Notes under the pieces: generated by a model
Told to the model about the DNA's origin: nothing
Seen by the model: only the letters and a program-made list of their open reading frames with translations
Database searches by the model: none
Translations under genes and position numbers: made by a program
Shown here: in pieces, positions 9,369 through 20,164 of the stretch
Layout: each line of letters begins with the position of its first letter
Numbering within the stretch: position 1 is the stretch's first letter
Assembly (NCBI RefSeq): GCF_015711645.1
Contig: NZ_JABTEX010000001.1
Coordinates: forward strand, 1,550,001 to 1,614,000
Reading direction: 5' to 3'
DNA: 64,000 bases
Origin: Planomonospora sp. ID82291
GTDB lineage: Bacteria; Actinomycetota; Actinomycetes; Streptosporangiales; Streptosporangiaceae

Positions 9369-9665
9369 TTAGTACTTCAGCAGGTTGGCGTCGTCCACGG
9401 ACGCCGACCTGCGGGTTCGGAAGATCATCACAATGATGGCGAGGCCGATCACGACCTCCGCCGCGGCCACCACCATCACGAAGAACGCGATGAGCTGGCC
9501 GTCCAGGTTGCCGTGCTGCCGGGCGAAGGTGACGAACGCCAGGTTGCAGGCGTTGAGCATGAGCTCCACGCACATGAACACCACGATCGCGTTGCGCCGC
9601 AGCAGCACGCCGACGGCCCCGATCGCGAACAGCAGCGCGGAGAGCACCAGGTAGTGGGTGGTCAC
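9369..9665 (-). CDS. nuoK: NADH-quinone oxidoreductase subunit K
   Basis: A 98-residue three-helix membrane subunit of complex I, at the usual family length. The conserved intramembrane glutamates of the proton pathway are visible in [13 protein letters not shown] (helix 2) and in [11 protein letters not shown] (helix 3). The GTG start overlaps the nuoJ stop as GTGA. Confidence 0.96.
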   Translation of the reverse strand: MTTHYLVLSALLFAIGAVGVLLRRNAIVVFMCVELMLNACNLAFVTFARQHGNLDGQLIAFFVMVVAAAEVVIGLAIIVMIFRTRRSASVDDANLLKY

Positions 9666-10498
9666 TGGCCGTCCTCCTTGATGACCGCGTCCTTGGCCTG
9701 GATCGGCTGCTCGGGCTCGACGCCGTGCTCCCGCTCCTCGGCCTCGCCCTTGGCCAGAGCCTCCCTGATCATGGCGGCCTTCTCCGGGTCGGTCGGCGTG
9801 AAGTCGTCTTCCAGCTCGTGCCGGGCGAGGACCCGGTTGATCGACTTGGCCGAGACCGAGCCGTCCGGCAGCAGGGCCGGCATGTCGATGGCGTTGTGCA
9901 GGGCGTAGGTGCCCGGGCCGGGCAGCGGCGAGGGCTGCGGCCCGGAGAAGCGGGCGCGGGCCAGGTCGCGCTGGGTGGCCTTGGGCCGGACCCGCTCGCG
10001 GTGGGCCAGCACCATCGCGCCGAGCGCCGCGGTGATCAGCAGCGCCGAGGTGACCTCGAAGGCGAAGACGTGCCTGGTGAAGATCATCTCTGCCAGGGCG
10101 GGGATGTTGCCGCCCTTGGCCTGCGTGACCTGGCCGACGCCCACCGCCGGGGTGAACAGCACGTTGCCGATCCCGAGGGTCAGCAGCGCGGCGAAGCCCA
10201 GGCCCGCGACCATCGCCCAGAAGCGCTGGCCCTTGATCGTCTCCACCAGGGAGTCGGAGGAGTCCACGCCGACGAGCATCAGCACGAACAGGAAGAGCAT
10301 CATGACCGCGCCGGTGTAGACGATGATCTGCACCGCGGCCAGGAAGGGCGCGTCCTGGACGGCGTAGAGCACGGCCAGCGAGAGCATGACCAGGCCCAGC
10401 ATGAGCGCCGAGTAGACCGCCTTGCGGCTGAAGACGAGCCCGAGCGCGGCGGCCACGGACACGACCGCCAGCACCCAGAACGTGATGGCCTCACCCAT
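9662..10498 (-). CDS. nuoJ: NADH-quinone oxidoreductase subunit J
   Basis: A 278-residue membrane subunit of complex I with five hydrophobic helices in its first 175 residues. The conserved [18 protein letters not shown] helix, which contains the pi-bulge region, is present. It then has a long hydrophilic, charged tail of about 100 residues, typical of actinobacterial NuoJ but absent from the E. coli protein. ATG start, overlapping nuoI by eight bases. Confidence 0.96.
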   Translation of the reverse strand: MGEAITFWVLAVVSVAAALGLVFSRKAVYSALMLGLVMLSLAVLYAVQDAPFLAAVQIIVYTGAVMMLFLFVLMLVGVDSSDSLVETIKGQRFWAMVAGLGFAALLTLGIGNVLFTPAVGVGQVTQAKGGNIPALAEMIFTRHVFAFEVTSALLITAALGAMVLAHRERVRPKATQRDLARARFSGPQPSPLPGPGTYALHNAIDMPALLPDGSVSAKSINRVLARHELEDDFTPTDPEKAAMIREALAKGEAEEREHGVEPEQPIQAKDAVIKEDGQ

Positions 10499-11006
10499 TG
10501 GTACGTCCCAGCCGGTAGTAGTCCTCTTCGGTCTCGCCGAGGCGCATGGCGTGGGGCGGGGCCTCCATGCCGGGGCCGAGCGGCGCCAGGAGCATCTCCT
10601 TGGTGTAGATGAGCCCCTCGCGCGTCGAGTCGGCGAGTTCGTACTCGTTGGTCATCGTCAGGGCGCGCGTCGGGCACGCCTCGATGCACAGACCGCACAG
10701 GATGCACCGCAGATAGTTGATCTGGTAGGTGCGCCCGTAGCGCTCCCCCGGGGAGAAGCGCTCGGACTCGGTGTTGTCGGCGCCCTCCACGAAGATCGCG
10801 TCGGCCGGGCACGCCCAGGCGCACAGCTCGCAGCCGACGCACTTCTCCAGGCCGTCGGGCCAGCGGTTGAGCTGGTGCCGGCCGTGGAAGCGCGGAGCCG
10901 TGGGCCGCTTCTCCTCGGGGTAGTTGACCGTCTCGACCTTCTTGAACATCGTGTGGAAGGTCACGCCGAACCCCTTGATGGGGTTCAGCCAATCAGTTGC
11001 TCCCAC
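10491..11006 (-). CDS. nuoI: NADH-quinone oxidoreductase subunit I (ferredoxin-like)
   Basis: A 171-residue peripheral-arm subunit holding the two 4Fe-4S clusters N6a and N6b. Two perfect motifs are present: [12 protein letters not shown] and [12 protein letters not shown]. It passes electrons from NuoG towards NuoB. GTG start, inside the last 14 bases of nuoH, so expression is tightly coupled. Confidence 0.97.
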   Translation of the reverse strand: MGATDWLNPIKGFGVTFHTMFKKVETVNYPEEKRPTAPRFHGRHQLNRWPDGLEKCVGCELCAWACPADAIFVEGADNTESERFSPGERYGRTYQINYLRCILCGLCIEACPTRALTMTNEYELADSTREGLIYTKEMLLAPLGPGMEAPPHAMRLGETEEDYYRLGRTNG

Positions 11007-12390
11007 TGGGAACCTCCGCAGTCTTGTCGGCGCGCGACTCCAGCGCGGCCGCAGCCCCGTGGTAGTGCGGCAGGTCGAGCGGCGGCACGGGGAACCCGCC
11101 GGCGTGCGGGTCCTCCTCGAGCCGCCGGAACTCCGCCTCGACCTGGGCCGCCCTGGCCTCCTTGCGCTTCTGCAGGACGTTGTCGAAGCGCAGCCAGATG
11201 GCGAAGCCCCCGATGACCACGACCGAGGCGATGATCATGACGATGGTCCGGTCGGCGCCCTGCAGCTGCATGGCGCGGACGGTGGCGACCAGCATGATCC
11301 AGCCGAGGTTGATCGGGATGAGGATCTTCCAGCCCAGCGCCATCAGCTGGTCGTAGCGGACCCGCGGCAGCGAGGCGCGGCACCAGATGAAGAAGGCGAA
11401 CACCAGCACCATCTTCAGGAAGAACCACAGCAGCGGCCACCAGCCGGTGTTGGCCTCCGGCCAGAACGTGCTGATCGGGAACGGCGCCCGCCAGCCGCCC
11501 ATGAACAGGGTGATCGACACGGCCGAGACCACGAAGACGTTGACGTACTCGGCGAGCATGATGACGGCGAACTTCAGCGAGTTGGAGTACTCGGTCTGGA
11601 AGCCGCCGACCAGCTCGCCCTCGCCCTCGGGCAGGTCGAAGGGGACCCGGTTGGTCTCGCCCAGCATGGTGACGATGTAGATCAGGAAGGACGGGATCAG
11701 CAGGACCATGTACCACGAGGGCATCGGGATCGACAGCCCGCCCAGCGTGACCGTGTTGCCCTCCGCCTGCGCGGCGACGATCTCCGAGGTGGAGAGCGTG
11801 CCCGCGTACAGGAAGACGCCGACGAACGACAGGCCCATCGCGATCTCGTAGGAGACCACCTGGGCGCTGGCCCGCAGGCCGCCCAGCATCGCGTACGGCG
11901 AGCGGGAGCCCCACCCGGCGAGCACGATGCCGTAGACGCCGATCGAGGCCATCGCCAGCACCAGCAGCACCGCGACCGGCAGGTCGGTCAGCTGCAGCGG
12001 GGTGACCGTGCCGAACATCGAGACCTTCGGGCCCATCGGGATGACCGAGAAGGCGATGAAGGCCGGGGTGGCGAGCACGACCGGGGCGATGAAGTAGATC
12101 ACCTTGTCCACGGTCCGCGGCATCAGGTCTTCCTTCAGACCCATCTTCAGACCGTCGGCCACCGACTGGAACAGGCCGAACTTGCCGGCCCGGTTGGGGC
12201 CGTACCGGTTCTGCATGCGGGAGATGAGCTTGCGCTCGAACCACACGCCGAACAGCACGCCCAGCATCAGGACGGCGAAGATCACGACGCCCTTGAGGAT
12301 CATGATCCCGATCGGGTCCTTGCCGAAGTCGGCGAGGCCCGGAAGGTTCGGGTCGGCAGCCGGGGCCGCGAGAAGAAGAGATGTGTTCAC
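10993..12390 (-). CDS. nuoH: NADH-quinone oxidoreductase subunit H
   Basis: A 465-residue membrane subunit that forms the quinone tunnel with NuoB and NuoD. Signatures are [16 protein letters not shown], the [19 protein letters not shown] loop and [16 protein letters not shown]. The C-terminal hydrophilic extension of about 60 residues after the last helix is usual in actinobacteria. GTG start. The 84-base gap to nuoG contains a repeated spacer motif. Confidence 0.97.
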   Translation of the reverse strand: MNTSLLLAAPAADPNLPGLADFGKDPIGIMILKGVVIFAVLMLGVLFGVWFERKLISRMQNRYGPNRAGKFGLFQSVADGLKMGLKEDLMPRTVDKVIYFIAPVVLATPAFIAFSVIPMGPKVSMFGTVTPLQLTDLPVAVLLVLAMASIGVYGIVLAGWGSRSPYAMLGGLRASAQVVSYEIAMGLSFVGVFLYAGTLSTSEIVAAQAEGNTVTLGGLSIPMPSWYMVLLIPSFLIYIVTMLGETNRVPFDLPEGEGELVGGFQTEYSNSLKFAVIMLAEYVNVFVVSAVSITLFMGGWRAPFPISTFWPEANTGWWPLLWFFLKMVLVFAFFIWCRASLPRVRYDQLMALGWKILIPINLGWIMLVATVRAMQLQGADRTIVMIIASVVVIGGFAIWLRFDNVLQKRKEARAAQVEAEFRRLEEDPHAGGFPVPPLDLPHYHGAAAALESRADKTAEVPSGSN

Positions 12391-12392
12391 AG

Positions 12393-12415
12393 GTCGCTCA
12401 CCGCTCCTCGTTCGC
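12393..12415. repeat. intergenic spacer repeat in the nuo operon, copy 1
   Basis: A 23-base sequence identical to 19049-19071. It lies in the nuoG-nuoH gap, embedded in a longer GCTCG-rich spacer. Similar but degenerate spacers separate nuoD from nuoE (about 16910-16985) and nuoC from nuoD (about 18320-18370). Confidence 0.8.
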
Positions 12416-12474
12416 TACGCGGACCGCTCGTGCCCCGCGGATCGCTCGGCTCACCGCGTCGGGCCGTCTCCCGC

Positions 12475-14907
12475 TCATGAGGCACTTCCGATCTTGACGA
12501 TGTCACCGGCCGTGGCGCGCAGGTCGCGGGTCACCGAGCGACCGCCCGAGTTGGCCGGCAGCCACACCACCCGGTCGGGCAGGTCGGCGATCCGCACCGG
12601 CAGGCTCAGCGAGCCCTTCCCGGTGGTGACGGTGATCTTGTCTCCGTCGGCGACGCCCGCCTCCGCCGCGGTGGCCGCCGACAGCAGCGCCTCGGCCGCG
12701 GGGGCGGTGCCCGCCAGGAACGGCTCGCCCACCTGCAGGCGGCCGTCGTCGAGCAGCTGGTGCCAGGTGGCCAGGACGGCCTCGCCGGCCTGCGGGACGG
12801 CGGCCGTGCCCGCGGACACGGCCGGGGCCGCGGCCCGCGCGCCGCGCCACGCGCCGAGCGCGGCGAGCTCGCGCCGGGCGGCGGCCGGGTCCGGCAGGCC
12901 CAGGTGCACGTCCATGTGGTCGGCGATCGCGGAGACGACCCGCAGGTCGCTCATCACGCCGGGGACCGGCAGGGCCTCGGCGAAGGTGCGGCCGCGGCCC
13001 TCCCAGTCGACGAACGTGCCCGACTTCTCGACCACCGTGGCGACCGGCAGCACCACGTCGGCGCGGTCGGTGACCGCACTGGCGCGCTGCTCCAGGCTCA
13101 CGATGAACGGGGTGTTCTCCAGGGCCGCCAGGGCGGCCTCCGGGTCGGGCAGGTCGTAGGGGTCGACGCCGGCGACGACGAGGGCGTCGAGCTCCTCGCC
13201 GAGCGCCGCCGCCAGCATGGCGGAGGTGTCGCGGCCCGGGGTCTCGGGCAGCGCGGCCACGTCCCAGGCCCTGGCCACCTCGGCGCGGGCCTCGGCGTCG
13301 GTGACCGGGCGGCCGATCGGGAGCAGGGACGGCAGCGCCCCGGCCTCCAGCGCGCCGCGCTCACCGGCGCGGCGCGGCACCCAGGCCAGCCGGGCGCCGC
13401 TCGCCTCGGCGAGCCGCAGCAGGGCCGTCAGGGCGCCGGGGACGGTCGCCAGCCGCTCACCGGCGAGGACGACCGCACCGGGCCTGCGGACCGCCTCGGC
13501 GGCCTCGGCGAGCGCCGGGGCGGACGCGGCCAGGTCGGCGAGGACCTGCGTCTCGGCGCCGGGGACGGCCTCCACGAGCGTGCCGCCCATCTTGGCCAGG
13601 CCCGGCGTGGCGAACGGCGCGACCGAGAAGACCTTCAGGCCCTTCTTCCGCCAGGCCTTGCGCAGCCGCAGGAAGACGATCGGCGACTCCTCGTCGGGCT
13701 CGAAGCCCACCAGGAGCACCGCCGGAGCGCTCTCCAGGTCGCGGTAGCGGATCTCGATGCCCTTGCCCGCGACGGCGTGCGCGAGGAAGCGCGCCTCCTC
13801 CTCGGAGTGCGGCCGGGCCCGGAAGTCGACGTCGTTGGTGCCCAGGGCGACCCGGGCGAACTTCGCGTAGCCGTACGCCTCCTCGACGGTGACGCGTCCG
13901 CCGACCAGCACGCCCGCGCGCCCGCGGGCGGCGGCCAGGCCCTTGGCCGCGGCGGCGAACGCCTCGGGCCAGGAGGCCGGGACCAGACGGCCCTCCTCGT
14001 CACGGACGAGGGGGGTCCGCAGCCGGTCGGGCTGGTTGGTGTAGGCGAAGGCGAAGCGGCCCTTGTCGCAGTTCCACTCCTCGTTGACCTCCGGGTCGTT
14101 GCCGGCCAGGCGCCGGGTGACCTTGCCGCGGCGGTGGTCGGTCCGCAGCGAGCAGCCGCTGGCGCAGTGCTCGCACGCGGTGGGGGTGGAGACCAGGTCG
14201 AAGGGGCGCGCCTGGAAGCGGTAGGCGGCGCTGGTCAGCGCGCCGACCGGGCAGATCTGGATGGTGTTGCCCGAGAAGGACGACTGGAACGGCCTGCCGT
14301 CGGCCGTGCCCACCTGCTCCTTGGCCCCGCGCTCGAAGAACTCGATCAGCGGGTCGCCGGCGATCTCGTCGGAGAAGCGCAGGCAGCGCGCGCACTGCAC
14401 GCAGCGCTCGCGGTCCAGCAGCACCTGGGTGGAGAGCGGGACCGGCTTGTCGAACACGCGCTTGTGCTCGTGGAAGCGGGACTCGCCCTGCCCGTTGGAC
14501 ATGGCCTGGTTCTGCAGCGGGCACTCGCCGCCCTTGTCGCAGACCGGGCAGTCCAGCGGGTGGTTCATGAGCAGCAGCTCCATGACGCCGCGCTGCGCCT
14601 TCTCCGCGACCGGGGAGGTGAGCTGGGTCTGCACGACCATGTTCGGCGCGACCTCGATGGCGCAGGAGGGCTGCGGCTTGGGGAAGCCGCGGCCGTTGCC
14701 CGCGTCCGGGATCTCCACCAGGCACTGGCGGCAGTTGGCCGCCGGGTCCAGCAGCGGGTGGTCGCAGAACCGCGGGATCTGGATGCCGATCAGCTCGGCC
14801 GCCCGGATGATCATCGTCCCCTTCGGGACGCTCACCTGGAACCCGTCGATCGTCAGGGTCACCAGCTCCGCCGGCTGCTGCGCCGGGGTGGTGGGTTCGA
14901 CGCTCAT
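12475..14907 (-). CDS. nuoG: NADH-quinone oxidoreductase subunit G
   Basis: An 810-residue iron-sulfur subunit of the peripheral arm. It has an N-terminal 2Fe-2S domain ([15 protein letters not shown]), the [13 protein letters not shown] and CVQCARC 4Fe-4S motifs, and then a molybdopterin-oxidoreductase-like domain. The extra N7-type cluster ligands (CEHCASGC, later NCDKGR) are present. I start it at 14907 for the GGAGGAGGCACC ribosome binding site. The longer reading to 14955 adds an unconserved stretch and begins next to the nuoF stop. Confidence 0.96.
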   Translation of the reverse strand: MSVEPTTPAQQPAELVTLTIDGFQVSVPKGTMIIRAAELIGIQIPRFCDHPLLDPAANCRQCLVEIPDAGNGRGFPKPQPSCAIEVAPNMVVQTQLTSPVAEKAQRGVMELLLMNHPLDCPVCDKGGECPLQNQAMSNGQGESRFHEHKRVFDKPVPLSTQVLLDRERCVQCARCLRFSDEIAGDPLIEFFERGAKEQVGTADGRPFQSSFSGNTIQICPVGALTSAAYRFQARPFDLVSTPTACEHCASGCSLRTDHRRGKVTRRLAGNDPEVNEEWNCDKGRFAFAYTNQPDRLRTPLVRDEEGRLVPASWPEAFAAAAKGLAAARGRAGVLVGGRVTVEEAYGYAKFARVALGTNDVDFRARPHSEEEARFLAHAVAGKGIEIRYRDLESAPAVLLVGFEPDEESPIVFLRLRKAWRKKGLKVFSVAPFATPGLAKMGGTLVEAVPGAETQVLADLAASAPALAEAAEAVRRPGAVVLAGERLATVPGALTALLRLAEASGARLAWVPRRAGERGALEAGALPSLLPIGRPVTDAEARAEVARAWDVAALPETPGRDTSAMLAAALGEELDALVVAGVDPYDLPDPEAALAALENTPFIVSLEQRASAVTDRADVVLPVATVVEKSGTFVDWEGRGRTFAEALPVPGVMSDLRVVSAIADHMDVHLGLPDPAAARRELAALGAWRGARAAAPAVSAGTAAVPQAGEAVLATWHQLLDDGRLQVGEPFLAGTAPAAEALLSAATAAEAGVADGDKITVTTGKGSLSLPVRIADLPDRVVWLPANSGGRSVTRDLRATAGDIVKIGSAS

Positions 14908-14959
14908 GGTGCCTCCTCCGTCGGCCCCACGACCGAAACGGTGCCACGGCTGCATGCGC

Positions 14960-16249
14960 TCACTTGGCCCCCCACACCGTGGAGGGGGCGTGGTCGAACG
15001 GGCAGCCGCCGATCTCGAAGTGCTTGAGGTACTCGTCGCGGAAGTGCTTCACCGACGAGTGGATGGGGCTGGTCGCGCCGTCGCCCAGGGCGCAGAAGGA
15101 GCGGCCCAGGATGTTGTCGGCGATGTCGGTGATCGTGGTCAGGTCCTCCTCGGTGCCCTGACCCTTCTCCAGCCGCTTGAGCACCTGCTTGAGCCAGTAG
15201 GTGCCCTCCCGGCAGGGGGTGCACTTGCCGCAGGACTCGTGCGCGTAGAACTCGGTCCACCGCATGACGGCGCGGACCACGCAGGTCGTCTCGTCGAAGA
15301 TCTGCAGCGCGCGGGTGCCGAGCATGGAGCCCTTGGCGCCGACCGACTCGAAGTCGAGCGGCACGTCCAGGTGCTCCTCGGTGAAGATCGGGGTGCTCGA
15401 CCCGCCGGGCGTCCAGAACTTCAGCCGGTGCCCCGCGCGGATGCCGCCCGCCATGTCGAGGAGCTCGCGCAGCGTGATGCCGAGCGGCGCCTCGTACTGG
15501 CCGGGCCGGGTGACGTGGCCGGACAGCGAGAAGATGCCGAAGCCGGCCGACTTCTCGGTGCCCATGCCGGCGAACCACTCGGCGCCGTTGGCGATGATCG
15601 AGGGAACACTCGCGATCGACTCGACGTTGTTGATCACAGTGGGGCAGGCGTACAGGCCCGCCACCGCCGGGAACGGAGGCTTGAGACGGGGTTGGCCGCG
15701 GTATCCCTCCAGCGAGTCGAGCAGCGCCGTCTCCTCGCCGCAGATGTAGGCGCCGGCGCCGGAGTGCACGACCAGCTCCAGGTCGTAGCCCGAGCCGAGG
15801 ATGTCCCTGCCGAGGAAGCCGGCCGCGTAGGCCTCGCGCACGGCCGCGTGCAGTCGGCGGATGACGTGCAGCACCTCGCCGCGCACGTAGATGAAGGCCT
15901 GGTTGGCGCGGATGGCGTAGGACGCGATGATCACGCCCTCCACCAGCGCGTGCGGGTTGGCCATCATCGTCGGGATGTCCTTGCACGTGCCGGGCTCGGA
16001 CTCGTCGGCGTTGACCACCAGGTAGTGCGGCTTGCCGTCGCCCTGCGGGATGAAGCCCCACTTCATGCCGGTGGGGAAGCCCGCGCCGCCGCGGCCGCGC
16101 AGGCCGGAGTCCTTGACCGCCTGGATGACGGCGTCGGGCTCCATGCCCAGCGCCTTCCGGGCGGCCTTGTAGTCCCCGCCGTAGCCGGGCAGGGTGAAGG
16201 AGTCGGGCCGGTCCCAGTTCGCGGTGAGGACCGGGGTGAGAGTCGTCAT
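14960..16249 (-). CDS. nuoF: NADH-quinone oxidoreductase subunit F (NADH/FMN site)
   Basis: A 429-residue flavoprotein subunit that oxidises NADH with FMN and passes electrons to cluster N3. The NADH-binding [13 protein letters not shown], the FMN region [14 protein letters not shown] and the cluster motif [12 protein letters not shown] are all intact. The start at 16249 gives an ATGA overlap with nuoE. An ATG 18 bases upstream is a less likely alternative. Confidence 0.97.
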   Translation of the reverse strand: MTTLTPVLTANWDRPDSFTLPGYGGDYKAARKALGMEPDAVIQAVKDSGLRGRGGAGFPTGMKWGFIPQGDGKPHYLVVNADESEPGTCKDIPTMMANPHALVEGVIIASYAIRANQAFIYVRGEVLHVIRRLHAAVREAYAAGFLGRDILGSGYDLELVVHSGAGAYICGEETALLDSLEGYRGQPRLKPPFPAVAGLYACPTVINNVESIASVPSIIANGAEWFAGMGTEKSAGFGIFSLSGHVTRPGQYEAPLGITLRELLDMAGGIRAGHRLKFWTPGGSSTPIFTEEHLDVPLDFESVGAKGSMLGTRALQIFDETTCVVRAVMRWTEFYAHESCGKCTPCREGTYWLKQVLKRLEKGQGTEEDLTTITDIADNILGRSFCALGDGATSPIHSSVKHFRDEYLKHFEIGGCPFDHAPSTVWGAK

Positions 16250-16908
16250 GCCTCGGGGGCCTTCCATCCGTTGGCCTTGGCGATCTTCAGGCCCTCCAGG
16301 GAGGGACCCGCCGCCGAGGGGCCGTCACCGGCCAGGTCGTCGGGGAGCCCGGACAGCACCCGCGACGCCTCCTTGAAGGTGCAGAGCTTCTTCGGGCCGC
16401 GGGTCGGGGAGACGTCCTTGCCGTCCCGCAGGTCGTCGACGAGCTGCTTGGCCGACTCGGGCGTCTGGTTGTCGAAGAACTCCCAGTTGACCATCATCAC
16501 CGGGGCGAAGTCGCAGGCGGCGTTGCACTCCAGCCGCTCCAGCGAGACCTTCCCGTCCGGGGTCGTCTCGTCGTGGCCGACTCCGACGTGCTCGGAGAGC
16601 TCGTCCCAGATCTGGTCGCCGCCCATGACCGCGCAGAGCGTGTTGACGCACACGCCGACGTGGTAGTCGCCCATCGGCTCGCGCTTGTACATCGTGTAGA
16701 ACGTGGACACGCCCACGACCTCGGCCTTGCTCAGGCCGAGCATCTCGGCGCAGAACTCGTGGCCGGCGTCGGAGACGTAGCCGTCCACCGACTGCACCAG
16801 GTGCAGCAGCGGCAGCAGGGCCGACCGCGCCTTGGGATAGCGGCCGATGATCTCCTTGGCGTCCCGTTCCAGACGCTCGCGGACCTCCGGCGCGTATCCG
16901 GCGCTCAC
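16246..16908 (-). CDS. nuoE: NADH-quinone oxidoreductase subunit E
   Basis: A 220-residue thioredoxin-fold subunit with the N1a 2Fe-2S cluster. The four ligand cysteines are in CVNTLC and CNAAC, followed by DFAPVMMVN. I choose the GTG at 16908 (SAGYAPEVRERLE), because GAGGAGGGGAG lies at the right distance and homologues begin near here. An ATG at 16992 overlapping the nuoD stop would add 28 residues, but these are encoded by the repetitive GCTCG-rich spacer. The C-terminus has a 20-residue extra tail. Confidence 0.95.
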   Translation of the reverse strand: MSAGYAPEVRERLERDAKEIIGRYPKARSALLPLLHLVQSVDGYVSDAGHEFCAEMLGLSKAEVVGVSTFYTMYKREPMGDYHVGVCVNTLCAVMGGDQIWDELSEHVGVGHDETTPDGKVSLERLECNAACDFAPVMMVNWEFFDNQTPESAKQLVDDLRDGKDVSPTRGPKKLCTFKEASRVLSGLPDDLAGDGPSAAGPSLEGLKIAKANGWKAPEA

Positions 16909-16988
16909 GGTCGCGCTCCCCTCCTCGCTCGCTCCGCGGACGTCCGCGTCCTTCGGCCGGTCGCTCCGCCCGCTCGTCGGCTCGCCGC

Positions 16989-18314
16989 TCATCGGTCCAC
17001 ACCCCCCATAACCGGGTCGATCGAGGCCACCGCCGAGATGACGTCGGCGACCATGCCGCCCTCGCACATCGCCGGTACGGCCTGCAGGTTCGTGAACGAC
17101 GGGTCGCGGAAGTGCACCCGGTGGGGCCGGGTCCCGCCGTCGCTCACCACGTGGGCGCCGATCTCGCCGCGGGGCCCCTCCACGCTCGCGTAGGCCTGGC
17201 CCGCCGGGACCCGGAAGCCCTCGGTCACCAGCTTGAAGTGGTGGATCAGGGCCTCCATCGAGCCGCCCATGATGTGCGCGATGTGGTCGGGCGAGTTGCC
17301 GTAGCCGTCGGGGCCCAGTGCGAGCTGCGAGGGCCAGCCGATCTTCTTGTCGTCCACCATCACGCGGCCGCCCTTGAGCGGGCCGCCGAGCCGGTCGAGG
17401 ACCTGCTCAATGATCTTGAGCGACTCCTCCATCTCGGCCATCCGGACGAGGTAGCGGCCGTAGACGTCGGCGGTCTTCTCGGTCGCGACGTCGAACTCGT
17501 AGGTCTCGTAGCCGCAGTAGGGCTGCGACTTGCGCAGGTCCCACGGCAGGCCGGCGGAGCGCAGGATCGGCCCGGTGACGCCCAGGGCCATGCAGCCGGT
17601 GAGGTCGAGATAGGCGATGTCCCGGGTCCGGGCCAGGTAGACCGGGTTGGCGTCGAGCAGCTTGCGCATGTCCTTGATGCGCTTCGGCATGATCTTGAGC
17701 AGCTCGCCGATCTTGTCCACCGCTCCGGCCGGCAGGTCGACGGAGACGCCGCCCGGCCGGATGTAGGCCATGTTCATCCGCAGGCCGGTGATGTACTCCA
17801 GCAGGTCGAGCACCATCTCGCGCTCGCGGAAACCGTAGATCATCGGCGTGGTCGCGCCCAGCTCCATGCCGAAGGTCGCGACGGCCACCATGTGCGAGGC
17901 GATGCGGGTGAGCTCCATCGTCAGCACCCGCAGCGCCTGCGCCCGCTCCGGGACCTGCTCGGCGATGCCCAGCAGCTTCTCGGTCGCCAGGCAGTACGCC
18001 GTCTCGTTGAAGATCGGCGACAGGTAGTCCATCCGGGTGACCAGCGTGACCCCCTGGGTCCACGTCCGGTACTCGCAGGTCTTCTCGATGCCGGTGTGCA
18101 GGTAGCCGATGACCGTGCGGGCCTCGGTGACCGTCTCACCGTCGAGGTTGAGGACGAGGCGGAGCACGCCGTGCGTGGACGGGTGCTGGGGGCCCATGTT
18201 GATGACGAGCTGCTCGTCCTGCTGGCCGCTGAGCGTGCCGACCAGCTCGGTCCAGTCGTTGCCCGAGACCGTGTAGACCTTGCCCTCGGTCGCCTCCTCG
18301 TAGGGGGCACTCAC
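16989..18314 (-). CDS. nuoD: NADH-quinone oxidoreductase subunit D
   Basis: A 441-residue 49-kDa-type subunit that forms the quinone-reduction site with NuoB. The N-terminal [16 protein letters not shown] carries the quinone-site His. [11 protein letters not shown] and the C-terminal [11 protein letters not shown] region are conserved. GTG start with GGAGGAGG upstream. It is separate from nuoC, not fused as in E. coli. Confidence 0.97.
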   Translation of the reverse strand: MSAPYEEATEGKVYTVSGNDWTELVGTLSGQQDEQLVINMGPQHPSTHGVLRLVLNLDGETVTEARTVIGYLHTGIEKTCEYRTWTQGVTLVTRMDYLSPIFNETAYCLATEKLLGIAEQVPERAQALRVLTMELTRIASHMVAVATFGMELGATTPMIYGFREREMVLDLLEYITGLRMNMAYIRPGGVSVDLPAGAVDKIGELLKIMPKRIKDMRKLLDANPVYLARTRDIAYLDLTGCMALGVTGPILRSAGLPWDLRKSQPYCGYETYEFDVATEKTADVYGRYLVRMAEMEESLKIIEQVLDRLGGPLKGGRVMVDDKKIGWPSQLALGPDGYGNSPDHIAHIMGGSMEALIHHFKLVTEGFRVPAGQAYASVEGPRGEIGAHVVSDGGTRPHRVHFRDPSFTNLQAVPAMCEGGMVADVISAVASIDPVMGGVDR

Positions 18315-18369
18315 GAGTCCTCCTCCGTCGCACTCGTTCGTGAACTGCCGCGCTTATCGGCTCGCTCGC

Positions 18370-19047
18370 TCACTTGTAGGACCTCCTCTGGTCCGGCGGC
18401 GGGATCTGCGCACCGCGGTAGTCGACCGGGATCCCGCCGAGCGGGTAGTCCTTCCGCTGGGGGTGGCCGTCCCAGTCGTCGGGCATCATGATGCGGGTCA
18501 GCGCCGGGTGCCCGTCGAAGACGATCCCGAAGAAGTCCCAGGTCTCCCGCTCGTGCCAGTCGTGCGTCGGGTAGATCGACACGCTGGACGGGATGTGCGG
18601 GTCGGCGTCGGGACAGGACACCTCGACGCGCAGGCGCCGGTTGTGCGTGATCGAGCACAGGTGGATGACCGCGTGCAGCTCCTCGCCCTCCAGGTGGGGG
18701 TAGTGCACGCCGGAGACGCCCAGCGAGAGCTCGAAGCGGAGCGCGGGGTCGTCGCGCAGGTGCCGCAGGACGTCCAGCAGCCGCTCGCGCCGGACGTGGA
18801 AGGTCAGCTCGCCCCGGTCCACGACCACCCGCTCGACCGCGTCGGACAGGTCGCCGCCGAGCGCGCGCTCCAGCTCGTCGGCGATCGCGTCGAAGTAACC
18901 GCCGTAGGGGCGGGGGGTCGACAGCCGCGGCGCCCGCCGTACCACCAGGCCGCCGAAGCCGGAGGTGTCACCGGCGTCCCGGGCGCCGAACATGCCCAGG
19001 TGGGCGACCGGCTCCTCCGGCACGCCGGGGAGGTTGTCAGTGCTCAT
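18370..19047 (-). CDS. nuoC: NADH-quinone oxidoreductase subunit C
   Basis: A 225-residue 30-kDa-type subunit that anchors NuoD to the peripheral arm. The diagnostic segment [19 protein letters not shown] is followed by [26 protein letters not shown]. The first 45 residues are a variable actinobacterial extension. The ribosome binding site (GAGGAG) is supplied by the 23-base repeated spacer just upstream. Confidence 0.97.
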   Translation of the reverse strand: MSTDNLPGVPEEPVAHLGMFGARDAGDTSGFGGLVVRRAPRLSTPRPYGGYFDAIADELERALGGDLSDAVERVVVDRGELTFHVRRERLLDVLRHLRDDPALRFELSLGVSGVHYPHLEGEELHAVIHLCSITHNRRLRVEVSCPDADPHIPSSVSIYPTHDWHERETWDFFGIVFDGHPALTRIMMPDDWDGHPQRKDYPLGGIPVDYRGAQIPPPDQRRSYK

Positions 19048-19048
19048 C

Positions 19049-19071
19049 GTCGCTCACCGCTCCTCGTTCGC
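19049..19071. repeat. intergenic spacer repeat in the nuo operon, copy 2
   Basis: Identical over 23 bases to 12393-12415. Here it abuts the nuoC start codon, and its GAGGAG core serves as the ribosome binding site. Confidence 0.8.
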
Positions 19072-19130
19072 GGCGCGGGCCGCTCGTACCTCGTGGACCA
19101 CGCCGCGGACTCCGGGGCGCTCGCTCCGAG

Positions 19131-19682
19131 TCATTTGCCCGTCCCCTGGTCGATCAGCGGCAACGTCCGCAGCGCCCGCAGTTCGAGCTCGTCGATCTGC
19201 TTGGCGCGGTGGGCACCGAACTTCATGTTCTGGATCTTGTCGTGCAGCTTCACGATCGCGTCGATGAGCATCTCCGGGCGCGGCGGACAGCCCGGCAGGT
19301 AGATGTCGACGGGAACGACGTGGTCCACGCCCTGCACGATGGCGTAGTTGTTGAACATGCCCCCGCTGGAGGCGCAGACACCCATGGCGATGACCCACTT
19401 GGGCTCGGCCATCTGGTCGTAGATCTGGCGCAGGACCGGGGCCATCTTCTGGGACAGCCGGCCCGCGACGATCATCAGGTCGGCCTGGCGGGGAGACGCC
19501 GAGGCGCGCTCCATGCCGAAGCGCGCCAGGTCGTGCTTGGAGGCGCCGGTCGCCATCAGCTCGATCGCGCAGCAGGCCAGGCCGAAGGTCGCCGGCCAGA
19601 CGGAGTTCTTGCGCGCCCAGCCGGCCGCCTGCTCGACCGTGCTCAGCAGGAAGCCACTGGGGAGTTTCTCTTCAAGTCCCAT
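19131..19682 (-). CDS. nuoB: NADH-quinone oxidoreductase subunit B
   Basis: A 183-residue subunit holding the terminal 4Fe-4S cluster N2, which reduces menaquinone. The four ligands are in FGLACCAIE (tandem Cys), GVCASSGG and LPGCPP. The block [21 protein letters not shown] is diagnostic. Only four bases separate it from the nuoA stop. Confidence 0.98.
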   Translation of the reverse strand: MGLEEKLPSGFLLSTVEQAAGWARKNSVWPATFGLACCAIELMATGASKHDLARFGMERASASPRQADLMIVAGRLSQKMAPVLRQIYDQMAEPKWVIAMGVCASSGGMFNNYAIVQGVDHVVPVDIYLPGCPPRPEMLIDAIVKLHDKIQNMKFGAHRAKQIDELELRALRTLPLIDQGTGK

Positions 19683-19686
19683 AGTC

Positions 19687-20046
19687 CTAATCCCAGTCCA
19701 GACCCTTGCGGCGCCACACGTACGCGTAGGCGACGAGCACGGTGGCGATGAACAGCAGCATCTCGACCAGTCCGAACAGCCCGAGCTGGTCGAAGGCCAC
19801 CGCCCACGGGTAGAGGAAGATGATCTCGATGTCGAAGACGATGAACAGCATCGCCGTGATCATGTACTTCAGCGGGAAGCGGCCACCGCCCACCGGCTGG
19901 GGAGTGGGCTCGATGCCGCACTCGTAGGCGTCGAGCTTCGCGCGGTTCCAGCGTCTGGGGCCGGTGAAGGGCGCGATCGTCACCGAAAAGATCGCGAAAC
20001 CCGCTCCCAGAACGGCGAGCACCAGGATGGGTGCGTACAGCTCCAT
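19687..20046 (-). CDS. nuoA: NADH-quinone oxidoreductase subunit A
   Basis: A 119-residue three-helix membrane subunit next to the quinone channel. The conserved loop [11 protein letters not shown] and [12 protein letters not shown] are present. It is the first gene of the 14-gene nuo operon, with a strong GAGGAGG site. The 118 bases up to the menJ stop contain a -10-like TAGACT (minus strand of 20110-20115), but no convincing -35. It could be read from its own promoter, from the Rex-controlled promoter in front of menJ, or both. Confidence 0.96.
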   Translation of the reverse strand: MELYAPILVLAVLGAGFAIFSVTIAPFTGPRRWNRAKLDAYECGIEPTPQPVGGGRFPLKYMITAMLFIVFDIEIIFLYPWAVAFDQLGLFGLVEMLLFIATVLVAYAYVWRRKGLDWD

Positions 20047-20164
20047 CGCTACGCCTCCTCTCCCATCTCCACGCGCGCCGGCGCGTAGCTCACGTTGTCA
20101 TGACGCATAAGTCTAGGCGGGGGCATGATTACCATTCGTCCCGGCTTCCGGATGTTTTGTGAGG

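Noticed and set aside
20110-20140. A full sigma70 promoter for nuoA
   Set aside because: Only a -10-like TAGACT is visible; no -35 at a proper distance, so I do not list it as a feature.
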